A stretch of DNA of 64,000 nucleotides from Karstenula rhodostoma CBS 690.94 (GCA_010093485.1 MU001495.1:558001-622000), one strand, 5' to 3'; positions 33,121 to 44,806 are shown, counted from the first letter of the stretch. Translations and numbers: made by a program. The notes: a model not told the origin generated them from the letters alone.

Positions 33121-35061
33121 ATGGTCGCAACAGCAGCAATGCCCCAGCTTCCATCCGAACAGCTCAAGTTCATGCAAGAAGCTGCCAAGCGTCAAAGACC
33201 CGAAGGCACGAAGCAATTCCAAGAACTATACTTCAGTGACTCCTCCCGACTTCGCCATCTCGTCGACGACATCTTCGCCGATCATTCCGCCCTTGACAAA
33301 ATACCCTTACCGATCAAGACGGGAGGTCATACCAAGTTCCTCATCATGGGCGCCGGAATGGGCGGAATCCTCAATGCCACCAAGCTCGTAAAGGCTGGTT
33401 TTAGGCAAGACGATATTGTATTGGTCGAGATGGCAGGAGGAGTTGGCGGCACGTGGTACTGGAATCGATACCCAGGGCTCCATTGTGATGTTGAGTCATA
33501 CGTTTATTTGCCAATGCTCGAAGAAACAGGGTATGTGCCGAGCCACAAGTACACGAGCGCAGCCGAGATTCGCAATTACCTTGTCAAACTGGTAGAGAGG
33601 TTTGGTCTCGCAGACAGGATTTTGTACCGCACGGAGGTAAACAGCCTGCAATGGGACGGAGATAAGAAGACCTGGAAAGTGGAAATGGCGATGGGTAGAG
33701 GCGAAGGTGGTAGGGAAAAGAGTACGCTCTCAGTGAACGCGGATATCTCTATCTTAGCAGGTGGTCTATTTCCACATCCACATGTACCGAGGATCCCAGG
33801 GCTGGCTGGGTTCGAAGGTGACATGTTTCACACAGCGCGCTGGGACTACGCCGTCTCGGGTGGATCGAGCGAGGACACCTTCTCTGAGCTGAAGGGTCTT
33901 GAAGGCAAGCGCGTCGGGTACGTCGGCACCGGCGCGACTGCTATTCAGGCTGTGCCGGAAGTTGCAAAGTACGCGAAAGAGCTGTTCATCTTCCAGCGGA
34001 CGCCCTCTCAAGTCAATCCTCGAGGCCAGAAGCCCACTGACCCAAAAGAATGGAGTGAGCATATCGCTACGGGCCCCGGCTGGCAAAAAGGTCGTATGGA
34101 AAACCTTGCACAGCATCTTTCTCGAAATCTTTCAGATGACACTATCAATATGGTAGACGATGAGTGGTCGCATCTCAAAGCGTACTGTGCTGTTTTGGGC
34201 AGTGAACGTTTTACTGGCCTCGCCCTAGACAAGATCCCGGAGTACTTGGGTCAGTTGCAAGCCTGGGACGCAGATCACAACGCCAAAGCTCGAGAACGCA
34301 TTTCTACCATCGTTACTGACAAACTAACCGCCGAAAAGCTGACACCATGGTATCCGACATGGTGCAAACGTCCCACCTTCTCAGACACATATCTCCAAGC
34401 TTTCAACAAGCCGAACGTGCACCTCGTAGATACAGACGGCAAAGGCATCGACGGCTTCAGGTCGCACGCCATCGTAGCAGATGGGCAAGAATACCCTGTC
34501 GACGTTCTTATACTCAGCACGGGATACAGATCCCCCGCGTACGGTGGCGGCGACCCAGCAGCACGCAACGGCATCGACATAGTTGGAAAAAACGGCCTCA
34601 AAATGTCCGACAAATGGTCATCTCGCGGCGCTACAACCCTCCACGGCGTCTTCTCCCACGACTTTCCAAACCTCTTCTTCTTCGCTATCGCACAGGCTTC
34701 GCCTGCTGCTAATGTAAATCACACGCTGGAGGTACAGACAACACACATTATTTCCATTATATCGCACTTTAACCCGCCATCTCTTCCTCACGATAAGAAA
34801 GTCATCATTGAACCGAGCGCGGAGGCGGAGGAGACATGGGCGATGAGGTGTCTCAGTGGTGCAGCGTTCTTTAGCTCGGTTGCAGTGTGCACCCCGGGGT
34901 ATATAACGCAGGAGGGCGATGCATTGAAGCAGAAGAGTCAAGAGGAGACGATTAAGGCGGGAAGGGGGTCGCCGTGGAGCTCGGGGATTGTGCCTTTTGA
35001 GAGGATGTTGGAAGGGTGGAGAGCGGATGGGTTCGATGGGGTGGTTGCTAGTGAGGCATAG
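33121..35061 (+). CDS. Baeyer-Villiger-type flavin monooxygenase
   Basis: Class B FAD/NADPH-dependent monooxygenase expected to insert oxygen next to a ketone, giving an ester or lactone. Single exon, 646 residues. The FAD Rossmann motif GAGMGG lies at residues 77-82, followed by GGVGGTWYWNRYPGLHCDVES, highly typical of Baeyer-Villiger enzymes. The family fingerprint FxGxxxHxxxW[PD] is at 231-242 (FEGDMFHTARWD). The NADPH Rossmann motif GTGATA is at 269-274. The ATG-x4-like region is LSTGYRSP near the C-terminal third. The ~75-residue extension before the FAD domain resembles phenylacetone/4-hydroxyacetophenone-monooxygenase-like enzymes. No introns, unlike its divergent neighbour. Confidence 0.9.
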   Translation: MVATAAMPQLPSEQLKFMQEAAKRQRPEGTKQFQELYFSDSSRLRHLVDDIFADHSALDKIPLPIKTGGHTKFLIMGAGMGGILNATKLVKAGFRQDDIVLVEMAGGVGGTWYWNRYPGLHCDVESYVYLPMLEETGYVPSHKYTSAAEIRNYLVKLVERFGLADRILYRTEVNSLQWDGDKKTWKVEMAMGRGEGGREKSTLSVNADISILAGGLFPHPHVPRIPGLAGFEGDMFHTARWDYAVSGGSSEDTFSELKGLEGKRVGYVGTGATAIQAVPEVAKYAKELFIFQRTPSQVNPRGQKPTDPKEWSEHIATGPGWQKGRMENLAQHLSRNLSDDTINMVDDEWSHLKAYCAVLGSERFTGLALDKIPEYLGQLQAWDADHNAKARERISTIVTDKLTAEKLTPWYPTWCKRPTFSDTYLQAFNKPNVHLVDTDGKGIDGFRSHAIVADGQEYPVDVLILSTGYRSPAYGGGDPAARNGIDIVGKNGLKMSDKWSSRGATTLHGVFSHDFPNLFFFAIAQASPAANVNHTLEVQTTHIISIISHFNPPSLPHDKKVIIEPSAEAEETWAMRCLSGAAFFSSVAVCTPGYITQEGDALKQKSQEETIKAGRGSPWSSGIVPFERMLEGWRADGFDGVVASEA

Positions 35062-36199
35062 ATGATGGGAGTTTTTATAATCACTGAGACATGATAACAG
35101 CTTCCACAGAAAACCAAATTTGGTGGTTGGGTGATAGGCTCCGATTTATACGAAAAGGGAGGATTTTGTTTTTGATAGTAATGGTTGCGTCGAAACCAGA
35201 TCTTGCAAGCCAAACGAATGCGACTACCGGCCAGATGATCCATGGACATATTTATGAGAGCTTCCATTATATCGCATTCACCATTCCTGATTATTGATGA
35301 TAAGCTTCAAGTCAGCTGATGCGCTCTCGAGCTCACGCTGCCGCTCCATGAAACAAAGCTTGAACGCTCACCCCCCAAGCTCACCTAAGTCACACCCGCA
35401 TCTTGTGATTCACCTTTCGATCTCCAATAGTGAAAATGGATCGAAAAGACCACCATCGCGAGCGCCTCAAGAACAGGAAGCAGGAACCAAATGATACTTC
35501 GAACGGAGTCGCCGCAAAAGCTCAGGTTAGTGACCTCGAAGACGCAAACCAATGCCTCACGAACGCCGTCCCACGGTGCCGTAAGGTTAAGAAGGACAAG
35601 GAAAGAGATTCGGGAAGAGATTGTGTGGAGATTGCGACCAAGAAGGGGCCAGGTATGTTGTAATTGTAATTCCTCCCGGCCGTCGTGTATGATCATAGAT
35701 ATTCCAGACACAACTCACGGAGATATCTGCTCAGCGGATTTCTTATTTTTCTTGTTCTTCTTTTGAGGCCGCGGCCGAGCCTACCGTTAGCGTTGCGCGT
35801 CTTCAAAAAGCACCTCCCTCGAGCTGATCCGGAACGGGGAGTGTGGCCGTGTAGGGACTGCGGAATTACCTAGTTTGGTTTCATCGTGTAGTTTTGTGTA
35901 CAAGTCCTGCCTCGAGCCCCTGGCTGTAGGCCGTGCAGACCTTATCGACTACCGTTCTCCGCACCGTTCTCCCTCGATATGATACCCCACATTCATCACA
36001 GTCACACACTCACCTTGTCCGATTGCTGACTTTACGAAACCTCCACGCTTTGAAATACGTGAAATGACCGTCAGCGTGGAATTGGGAAGTTAAGTCTTAT
36101 TCAGCATGTACCTGGAGATGCACCTGGACACAAGAGAAGTGGTAGGGTTCAGTGACAGTGTACAGTATACCGGAGCAATGCAAACTAGTGGCTTTATGT
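35062..36199. other. Intergenic, unresolved short frames
   Basis: 1.1 kb after the monooxygenase gene. A plus frame from ATG 35436 (Lys/Arg-rich, ~70 codons) and an overlapping minus frame with one hydrophobic helix (35711-35385) are both open. Neither has family support, so I call no gene. Confidence 0.4.
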
Positions 36200-37330
36200 A
36201 TTATCGAACGGCCGAGTTCAATCAGACCGGATCCCACCGAGCTCCTCCATATACTTTTTCCCGTTTCAACGGCCGATCTCAGCTCCCGGTCTTCTTCGTC
36301 CACTACTTTGAGTCGGCCAACCACTTTCCCCAGGACTTGTTCCAATGTCTTCACATGTTTGCAGAACTCGCGTGTCTGCAAAAAAACCTCGTGAACGGCC
36401 TTTGGTCTCTCGATTCCCAGACAGGCTGTCTGGTGCCCTCACGCACCAAGAATTCATCGGCCAAACGGCGGAAATCGACGGGAGGCTGCGTCGTGACAAA
36501 CAATTCTAGATTGATGTCGGACTTATACCATTCGGCCAGGAATGCGACGATCTTTTCTATAGCGGCCTTCCAGTGTTGGCAGCTGGTAGCGAACTTGTGT
36601 CTTCGTCGTCGTCAAACTGATCGATGTCCTCCTCGTCGAGGTCCTGCTGGTCGAAGTCCTGCTCTTCGAGGCCCGGATCCAGGCTGTCATACTCTTGGCC
36701 GTCGTTACCTTGCTCGTTAGGTTCAACACCTTCGTTGTATTGATCGAACTCGTGATCGTCGACGTAGCCCGGGAAGTCGGAACCAGGAGAGGCGGCGACC
36801 TGAAAGCTGACCCCAAGCTCGTCTTATATGCATTACTAGTACCCAATGGGATCGATAAGGCACGAGGCTGACTTACCTTGCACCTCGTTCATATTGATCA
36901 TTCCCTCGGCGTCCTCTTGCTGTGCCTTTACCAGTTCATTATAGCTCCCGAAGCGCTCCTCATAGAAGGCCTTGATAGCCTCAAGCTCCCGAACACGCTC
37001 CTTCCACGTAGCATTTGCGCGCTCTAACTCGATCTTTCCGGACTCAGCCTCAGTCTGCAGATATATCTTTTGGGAATCCAGGGACTTCTTGCGCTGCCGG
37101 ACTGCGTCATTCCGATCTTTCTGCTGCTTATAGGCAAGGCGCTTCTTTTCGCATGTGCCGACTGACACGGTTGTTGCTGTGTCGCGGTGGGTTGAACCTG
37201 GCCAGGTGCACTTTCGCACGGTCGAGGTGTAGAAGCGCCAGATACTGCGCGAAACGTCGTCAATACAAACCTACGCAGATACTCGGTAACGACTTGTGGG
37301 AGTGTGGGCTCAGGGCCGAGCTGATGAGTG
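36200..37330 (-). pseudogene. Frameshifted coiled-coil gene remnant
   Basis: Protein-like blocks follow one another on the minus strand but in changing frames that no canonical intron can join. In order they are a Pro/Gln-rich block (PTLPQVVTEYLRRFVL, ~37330-37150); a coiled coil (LAYKQQKDRNDAVRQRKKSL to EERFGSYNELVKAQQEDAEG, ~37150-36880); a likely intron from 36880; an acidic Asp/Glu/Gln/Tyr block (36799-36557, closed by TAG); a folded block (AAIEKIVAFLAEWYKSDINL, ~36595-36390); and, shifted at a T7 run, REFCKHVKTLEQVLGKVVGRL (~36420-36200). I read this as a decayed nuclear or structural protein gene of unknown family. Assembly errors at homopolymers are an alternative for single shifts. 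Confidence 0.5.
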
Positions 37331-38102
37331 GTAGTCCTGTGTTAATTATAACGTAAGCAAACATCCATGCCAGGGGGTGACGCTGAGGTGAAAAGATCAG
37401 CATGTAACCTACCTACAGTTCCAATGCGTAAAGGCAGATGGCCACTGGTGCGAAAAATACCGAGGTGACGACCTAAGAGCGAGTCTATAGGTGACTACTC
37501 TTGCTCATCAGCGTGCGCATGAGCAATCAAGGGAACGCCCAAGCACCTGAAACGATCAAGGCACTTGACAACGCGCCCCCGGGGCATCAGCTGTCTCCAA
37601 GTATACACTTGAAACAACAAGATATAGAGCAATTCTCCACTGACCGCGTTGGTGCAGAGCCATACCTCCTACACCAGCCAGCCAACGAGCAGCAGAGATG
37701 CAAAACCATTGTCCGATCACCCGAGGGCCTCATCTTCGACCACTTTTTCTTGCACCTTGGCAAAATATGCGCTTCTCGAGCGGTGCGCGTGATCGCGCCC
37801 TCGGAAGTGTCTGCCGCAAAGTCGGGTGGCCGGACTGAGTTTTTTGGGTCTTTGGAGCCGACTTTTCTTATTTTTGAACTCAACACGGGCTTCGGCCTTC
37901 AACGTTGTTCTTTTTCATTGAGCTACATCCATGGAATGGATGACTTGAGGGAGAGGAACGTTTGCTATTGAATTGGAGTTATATCCGGCTCGCGCAAAAG
38001 GCAGCTAGTCTCTACAGGTGATACAACTAACTCTTCTCTAGTTTCACCGAACCTAGTCTAAATCTCTACCATATCTCGGTCCACCTTTCCCTCGATACAA
38101 AC
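37331..38102. other. Intergenic, one doubtful frame
   Basis: A plus frame from ATG 37519 to 37971 (150 codons) is open, and minus frames over the same bases are also open, so coding is not established. One of them (KNKKSRLQRPKKLSPATRLC) is basic and could be a further piece of the decayed minus gene. No clear call. Confidence 0.35.
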
Positions 38103-39764
38103 CTAGATCTCTTTGCCATTGCGTTCGACATATGCTATTGTCTCAGCTTGGCGCTCTTCACTTCCGGACCTTTCCTGAACCTGTTCCTTAGGGCCACCGA
38201 AACGTCTAAGAACAAGCCACGCAGGATATACCGCGACGCCCCATAGAGCGAAATTCCAGTACACCGCGCCGACCTCCGCGAAGACCGTCACGCTAGTGAT
38301 ACCATAGCTTATCGCCTGCCAGGCGCTCTCCGTCCCTCGTAACAGCGCAGCATATCGGATGACCTGGGGCTCGTCCTTCGCTAGATTTGTCACCATGAAG
38401 TAGAGGAAGAGGTAGTTGATTTGGAAAGCCGCGGTAAGGAGAATGAAGACAGCGAAGGCGCTCCCGAATCCCGGACTGCTCCAATCGTAGGTAGGGTGCG
38501 TGTGGCGGAAGCGGGTCACGAGGACAGTAACCCATATCCAGCAGGCGCCCTGGAATACAACGATAACGGTGAAAGCGGTGCGGGAGCGCGTGCGAAGAGA
38601 AAGACGCGGGTTGTCGAGATACCATCCCAAGAGATTCCCACAGGTTACAGCGACTAGACCAGAAACGAAAGAGCCAAGGGCGCGGGCGCGGACAGAAAAC
38701 CAGACTGGAGGACATATGGTCAGTCATATCATCGAATGAGTGGGAGCCGATAAGGTGTCATCGGACGACTCTTTTCCCACAGAAGGCTTTACTTACGTGC
38801 AAGGTAAGTGAAGAAGACAGCCTCCGAAAATACGGCTTGGCCAATCCAAAGCACGATGAGCAAGAAGTTCTTGGTGAAGAACTCTCGTGTTGTCTCCTTG
38901 ATTTCAAACCATGGACTGGAATGATGAATCAGCTACCATCTATCCATGCGGGTTCGTGACTTCACTCACTCTTTCAGAATCGCAAGCTCCACCTTCTTGC
39001 CATCTTTTCTCTGCACCTTGCTCGGCCGATTCAGTAGCAGCGCAACGAATGGTCCAGCAGCTTGCAAGGCAATGAAAACAAGATAGACGGTGTATGAGAC
39101 CTTCCCAGCCTCATTGCGATCGGCGTTTATACCGAGGTTGATGGCTCCACCAAGGATTTGCCCGCTGAGGCGATACGTGAGCCAGTAACCAAGAGCCTTG
39201 CCTTTATTCCATGGCTCAGGGTAGGCAATGGCAATGGCAGCCTCAGCCATCCAGAACACACCAGCGGAAATTCCACATAGCGCTGCGCCGAGAAGAACAA
39301 ACCAGGTGTTGCCAAAGCGATTATTCGTGTACAGACCAGCCGCGTATGGAGCGTATCCAATGCTTGTAACTGTCAGCACGAAGCTCAAATACATAGATAT
39401 ACTGGGTGAGGAGCAGGCTTACGTCCCGAATATCAGTGCTCCCTTGATACCCAAGTATTTCACAAGCACACTTGAGAAGTAGCAGCTCAACACCATCAAG
39501 CAAAAAGTGAGGGAATTAGCTGCGTTGACCAGACCGGGTGATTGTGCGCCTCCCGCGCCGAGAGAATTCATTGCACCCCATATTCCAGGCGCTGACAAGT
39601 TGCAGAGACCAAGAATTGTCATGTTGTAGAAGGTTGACCGGTACCATTTCGCTGTATGCCGCATCAGTATGTTCCTTTAAAATAGTATTATGTTGCGTAC
39701 TTGGGTGATCGCGCTTCTCAACGCCGGTTGCGACGTCGCTGCTAGAGTTCTCAGGGTCGGCCAT
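38103..39764 (-). CDS. UNC93-like MFS transporter
   Basis: Membrane protein of the UNC93-like branch of the major facilitator superfamily. Exons 39764-39701, 39651-39423, 39362-38970, 38915-38797 and 38704-38103 (introns 49, 60, 54 and 92 nt) give 468 residues. The family opening is clear: KWYRSTFYNMTILGLCNLSAPGIWGAMNSLGAGG, then NAANSLTFCLM and GYAPYAAGLYTNNRFG, GVFWMAEAAIAIAYPEPWNKG. About eleven to twelve helices follow. The cytosolic tail is charged (RSGSEERQAETIAYVERN). It lies between two flavin monooxygenase genes, so uptake or export of their substrate is a reasonable guess, not shown by sequence. Confidence 0.87.
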
Positions 39765-40163
39765 CGAGGATGATGTTGCGTACTGGCGCAGCGTTGGTAC
39801 ATGTGTCTGGGCCTGCACATCTTATGTACATTGCGCGTCTGCGCCACGTGCGGAGCAATAACCGCGAACTTTTCCGCTGTAGATCTGAATCCCCGGTTCA
39901 AGATCTTCTTGAAGCGGTACCGGGGCAGATCACCAGGATTGCGCGGGGGTACAGTGCGTAAACTGCAAGGTTGGAGTGGGTGGGTAGCACGCCATCCCGT
40001 CTAAGATTTGCGAAGAACACCGTGTTTATTCGCGATATCACTGAAGGACCGATAACAACCTGGACGGCAATTCGAGACAAAAAGTTATGAACCGAACGGA
40101 GCGATTCCTAATCTTGCGATTGGATGAAATTGTTACTCTGAATCATTTGCTAATTGATGTCGT
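39765..40163. other. Intergenic
   Basis: 399 nt between two genes on the minus strand: promoter of the UNC93-like gene on the left (the frame also runs upstream to 39818) and the 3' end of the monooxygenase on the right. No gene seen. Confidence 0.45.
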
Positions 40164-42035
40164 CTATTGCGATGGCTTGTTCAATGCGCCTGGAACGTCC
40201 CACCAACTCTCATGTACATCCCTCAAATCTGCCTCTTGGCCTGGAGCCTTCAGATACGATATCAAGTCGGAGCGTTTGTCAAGCTCGCTGCGGGTGTAGC
40301 CGTTACCAAAGTACGCAAATCTATTGACTTTGTTGAACCGTTCAAACTCCCAATCTTCCCAGCGCGGGTCGCGTCGTGCGATGGTTGCCATAGCTGCGCT
40401 GCCCGGCCATAAACCGTGGATTCGTTGCCCTGGAGTGCCACCATTGTTCCAGGACGAGCAGTTGTCAGTCAGGACCGTCGTTGGGAAGAAAGCATCGCAG
40501 TAGTCGACAAAGTCATCAGTAGCTTCCTTCGATGGCGTTATGGACTTGTAGCCTTGTGAGGACACCTTGCGGAGAACTTTGGCGAAATATGTGAGCGCAG
40601 TTTCGGCGGCAAATGGGACTGTGCCGGAAGGGCCTGTTGCATGAGGCCCCATGAGAAAAAAGAGATTGGGGAAGCCGGGCGTCGAGTACCCAAAGTAAGT
40701 GTAAGGGAAACCGAATTTGCCATCCGGCCTCCAGGCTTCATGCAGATCCACGCCCCGAGCCTTTATTGAAAATGGCGGTACAAGATCTGTGTTTGCACCA
40801 GTCGCACACAGAATCGCGTCAAACTGGTGTTGTTTGCCATCTACTGTCTCGATACCGGTTTCAGTGAAGCGCTTGATGGGCGTCTTCACGAGATCGGCGT
40901 TCTCTTCGGTCAGAGACTCCAGATATCCAGGGGCAGGAGTCAAACGCCTGCAGTGCGGAGAAAATTCGGGAATCAATCCGTCTAGTAATTCCGGCTTCTT
41001 CGCCGCCCGCTTCTTCATGACGTCGATGAAGGCATCACGTATACCCTCGTTCTCTTCTGAGCCTCTCACCATTGCACGGAATCCTCTCCAATACCTCTCT
41101 TCAATGTCTCTCCTGTACGCAAGGTATTTTTGAGGGTCCTCAAACGACTTTAGCTGCTCTTCTGTATACGGCTGAGGCTCGAAGGTTCGTTCGTCGCCCG
41201 CCCACGAGCTCGCTATCCACGTAGGATTTCGCACAAAATGTGTGACATGCTTCGAGACGCGCTGCAAGTTTGGCACAATTTGTAGTCCACTTGCTCCGTT
41301 GCCGATCACTGCGACGTTCTTGCCCTGCGGATCAAAGGACTTGTCCCAGTTGGATGTGTGCCGGAGGTGACCTTTGTAGCTGTCGATGCCGGGATAATCT
41401 GGCAACTTCCAGGCATTAAAGCGGCCAATGGCAGTGATGACGAAGTCAAATTTCTCCAGGTTGGAGACATTGGCGTTCAGATCATGCACTTTGAGAGACC
41501 ACTTCCCTTCTTCGTCGTCCCAAGACGCGTCGTCCACACGATGTCGAAGTTTCAGGTAGTTGTACACGTTGTGTTTTCTTGCGCGTGACTGCCAGTAATC
41601 GCGAATTTCAGAGCCCTTAGCAAAAATCTCGGACCATTGGGTGTTAGGGGAGAAGGTCGACTGGTAGACGTGGGCGGGTATGTCGCAGCGCACGCCCGGG
41701 TATGTGTTTTCAAGCCAAGTTCCACTGACATCGTGATTCTTTTCGTAGATGGTGAGGTCGATGCCAGGTACTTTGGCAGGAAGCAAAATGCCTGCATTAA
41801 TTCCACTCAGGCCAGCGCCGATGACAGCGACCCTGAGCGGTCGCACATCATCGATGTGGTGCTGAAGGTCGGGCTGGAGTCGTGAAACAGAATAGGCTGG
41901 ACGAGAGTTCACCCGCTCCGTCTCTTCAGGCGATGCAAGATGCCCAGTAACCTGTGCGACTCGTCGCGTCGACGTCGATTCTTGAGCCTCTGAGGTGGTT
42001 TTGTCGGAGGATGGGACAACCGAGTCACGTGCCAT
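40164..42035 (-). CDS. Class B flavin monooxygenase (Baeyer-Villiger-like)
   Basis: FAD/NADPH-dependent monooxygenase, single exon, 623 residues. The FAD motif GAGLSG is at 73-78, followed by GTWLENTYPGVRCDIPAHVYQ. The Baeyer-Villiger fingerprint occurs at 220-231 as YKGHLRHTSNWD, with Tyr for the usual first Phe. The NADPH motif GNGASG is at 245-250. Downstream blocks CATGANTDLVPPF and GFPNLFFLMGPHATGPSGTVPF are typical of fungal cyclohexanone-monooxygenase-like enzymes. It is clearly different from the monooxygenase at 33121-35061 (little identity outside the motifs), so the two are not recent duplicates. Divergent from the FMN-dependent gene to its right. Confidence 0.9.
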   Translation of the reverse strand: MARDSVVPSSDKTTSEAQESTSTRRVAQVTGHLASPEETERVNSRPAYSVSRLQPDLQHHIDDVRPLRVAVIGAGLSGINAGILLPAKVPGIDLTIYEKNHDVSGTWLENTYPGVRCDIPAHVYQSTFSPNTQWSEIFAKGSEIRDYWQSRARKHNVYNYLKLRHRVDDASWDDEEGKWSLKVHDLNANVSNLEKFDFVITAIGRFNAWKLPDYPGIDSYKGHLRHTSNWDKSFDPQGKNVAVIGNGASGLQIVPNLQRVSKHVTHFVRNPTWIASSWAGDERTFEPQPYTEEQLKSFEDPQKYLAYRRDIEERYWRGFRAMVRGSEENEGIRDAFIDVMKKRAAKKPELLDGLIPEFSPHCRRLTPAPGYLESLTEENADLVKTPIKRFTETGIETVDGKQHQFDAILCATGANTDLVPPFSIKARGVDLHEAWRPDGKFGFPYTYFGYSTPGFPNLFFLMGPHATGPSGTVPFAAETALTYFAKVLRKVSSQGYKSITPSKEATDDFVDYCDAFFPTTVLTDNCSSWNNGGTPGQRIHGLWPGSAAMATIARRDPRWEDWEFERFNKVNRFAYFGNGYTRSELDKRSDLISYLKAPGQEADLRDVHESWWDVPGALNKPSQ

Positions 42036-43237
42036 CTTGATGAGGCTAGCACGAAGGTCGCTTGCTGCCTAAGATGCTCACGAAGAAGATAGGGACGGAA
42101 GGAACCTTCACTCTACCTGCAGTGCCTGGGGCCTCCGAGCGTCATGCATTTAAGAAGAGAACAAAGCCTGTGTTGACCCGTGTTCTTGTCCGCCTCGCTT
42201 TACTCGCGCGTGCGATAACCGCTGATAGAACAGATCACGCCTTTCCCCCACCCGTTGACGGTATGCGCGCCAGCACAGAACGAAACACTCCGGGTTTTGA
42301 CGCCTAATCTCGGCTTGTCGCTGTCGACAGGCCGATATCTGCTCCCCCACGAGTTTACTCACGCTTGCAGTTCTTGCCACCCTCTTTTACGGGGTGGTGC
42401 TCATCGACAGTGGATAGCACGAGTCAGCTAGTGGCCAAAACATGGTCCTTTTCTATGCTGGAGTCAAGCTGCATGTGCGAGTTTTGTTGAGCTCTACAAT
42501 GTCTTGGCCGCCTCCTTCACGTTCGTCCTCATTCCTCGAGTCGTGATAATGGTACGCACGCACGGAAGGGGATGTAGTCCTACTATCACTCTGGTTCCGT
42601 GAGCAAAGGCATGCATAAAGCAAAGATCTTTACGGTAGTAGGTCACATAATCTCATTAACATTCCGACCATACATTGTGGGCATGTATTCACAGCTTGCG
42701 TAGAATTTTCAGCACTTGAAGTATTACTGTCATTGTTACTGGATTTCCCTCCGAGCTCATATTTACAAACACAATAGCTGATACCCGGAAATACATTTGT
42801 ATCAAGCCAATTCAGCTCACTCGCACTTCTGTCGAACTCGGGCGACATGGTTTTGCTTAATTATTGCGGGGTCATCAATGATCACCACGTGGCGAGCACG
42901 CAATCTGCAAGCTACTGCAGTCATCGGATGACCGATTCATCCCCGGGTTTATTGCTACGGAAGATACATCCAAGTATAGGTTCTCAAAGGTTTGGTGGTC
43001 GTGTCTACTATCGTTGGGTGGCGCAAGATACCCTTGCAATGACGGAATACACCTGAGATGCGACGATACCGGAGAAGGTGGAGAACAACTATGGCGTGCC
43101 AGAGCAGCATCACAAATATACACGCTACAGAAACGGAACAAAACGTTGTTTCAGCGTGTAAAAGTCCCTCCGATATTTCAAAGCTTGCCTCATAAATTCC
43201 AGGCATAGACACGATTTAAGAATTCTCCAGAGCCATC
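42036..43237. promoter_or_regulatory. 1.2-kb divergent intergenic region
   Basis: Lies between two divergent monooxygenase genes and should contain both promoters. Only short frames on either strand, no repeat found. AT-richer toward 42600-43200. Confidence 0.4.
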
Positions 43238-44806
43238 ATGACAGAAACAACGCCAAGCGGTACAGACAGTACCACGGCCACTGCCAACAATGTTTCCGCG
43301 ACCAACAGCAAGAAAATTCTTCTTAATGCTTTCGACATGTCGACAGTCGGTCATCTTTCACCTGGTCAATGGAAGAATCCGAAAGATCGCTCGTCCACCA
43401 AACGAAAGCTGGACTACTGGGTTGATCTTGCCAAGTTGCTCGAACGAGGCGGTATCAACGCATTGTTCCTCGCGGATACCTACGGGGGATACGATACGTA
43501 TGAAGGCAGCCTCGATAACTGCATCAGAAGAGCTGCGCAGTGGCCCATGACAGACCCTACGATCGTCAGTAACTGCCGTTGACCTTCAAAACCGCAACTA
43601 ACCATCGGAAGCCTATCTCGGCCATGGCAGCAGTGACGAAGAATTTGACATTTGCAATCACTGCTTCAACGTCTTTTGAGCCACCCTTTCTGCTAGCAAA
43701 GCGGTTCAGTACGTTGGATCATCTGACAGGTGGTCGCTTCGGATGGAACATCGTGACGAGCTGGAAGAAGGCTGCATTCAAGGCAATTGGATTGGATAAT
43801 CCAATTGAGCACGACGAGCGCTACGCGCAAGCAGATGAATATCTGCGCGTCCTGTACAAGTAAGAAATCCACATATCAACTCTGTGCATAGGACTGACAA
43901 CATGCTCATAGGCTTTGGGAAGGATCTTGGGCTCCTGACGCCATTACCGAGAACGTTGAAGCAGATGAATACATCGATCCAGCAAAGGTCCGCACCATCA
44001 AGCACGACGGCAAGTACTTCCAACTGGAATCTCGGCACATCGTGGATCCGTCACCGCAGCGCACCCCATTCCTATTCCAGGCCGGCACTTCGTCAGCAGG
44101 ATCCGAGTTCGCAGCCACCCACGCAGAAGCCATCTTCGTCTCTTCACACTCTCCCAAGATTCTGCGCCCCAAAATCGACAAGATCCGCGAACTAGCACAA
44201 GAGAAGGGCCGTGATCCGCAGAGCATCAAGTTCTTCACCACGGTGACCCCGATCATAGGGCGCACGGACGAGGAAGCTCAGGAGAAGTATGAGGAACTCA
44301 AGAAATATGTGTCGACCATTGGCGGCCTGGTTCTCGTCAGCGGCTGGACCGGTATCGACTTGTCCAAATATCCTCCTGATCACGATCTCACAGCCGCCGA
44401 CGCCACCGAGGATAACCGCGTGCGCAGCCTCCTCGACCAGTTCACTGCGACGTCGCCGGACGTGCCGCGCTGGACACCTCGCATCGTTGCGGAGAAAGCT
44501 TCAATAGGGGGTCTCGGCCCTGTTGTTATTGGATCGCCGACCAAGGTCGCGGATGAGCTCGAGAGATGGGTCGGAGAAGCGGACGTGGACGGGTTCAACA
44601 TTGGCTATGTCACGACGCCAGGCAGTTTCGAAGATGTCGTTGGACTGCTGGTACCGGAGCTGAGGAGGAGAGGGATCTACAGCGAGGCGCAGAGGGATGG
44701 GCTGACGGCGAGGGAGAAGGTGTATGGGGCGGGCCAGAGTGGGTTGCGGAGCGATCATGTGGGAAGTCGGTACAAGTACGATGTGTACGACGAGGCGGAG
44801 AGCTAG
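43238..44806 (+). CDS. FMN-dependent monooxygenase, NtaA/SnaA/DszA type
   Basis: Luciferase-like (class C) flavin monooxygenase that uses reduced FMN supplied by a separate reductase; relatives oxidise nitrilotriacetate, EDTA, pristinamycin or dibenzothiophene sulfone. Exons 43238-43564, 43612-43859 and 43912-44806 (introns 47 and 52 nt) give 489 residues. Family blocks: LLNAFDMSTVGHLSPGQW, GGINALFLADTYGGYDTY, RFSTLDHLTGGRFGWNIVTS, HDERYAQADEYLRVLYKLWE, HDGKYFQLESRHIVDPSPQR, PFLFQAGTSSAGSEFAATHA and DGFNIGYVTTPGSFEDVV. Both introns interrupt conserved sequence and restore it exactly. The exonic start is ATG 43238 after a Thr/Ser-rich head. No partner reductase is visible in the window. Confidence 0.92.

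Noticed and set aside
36523..36846. Ser/Thr/Arg-rich minus frame as the exon following the coiled coil
   Set aside because: It can be joined by a canonical splice, but the alternative frame over the same bases is a coherent acidic block and the following folded block is in yet another frame, so decay explains it better.
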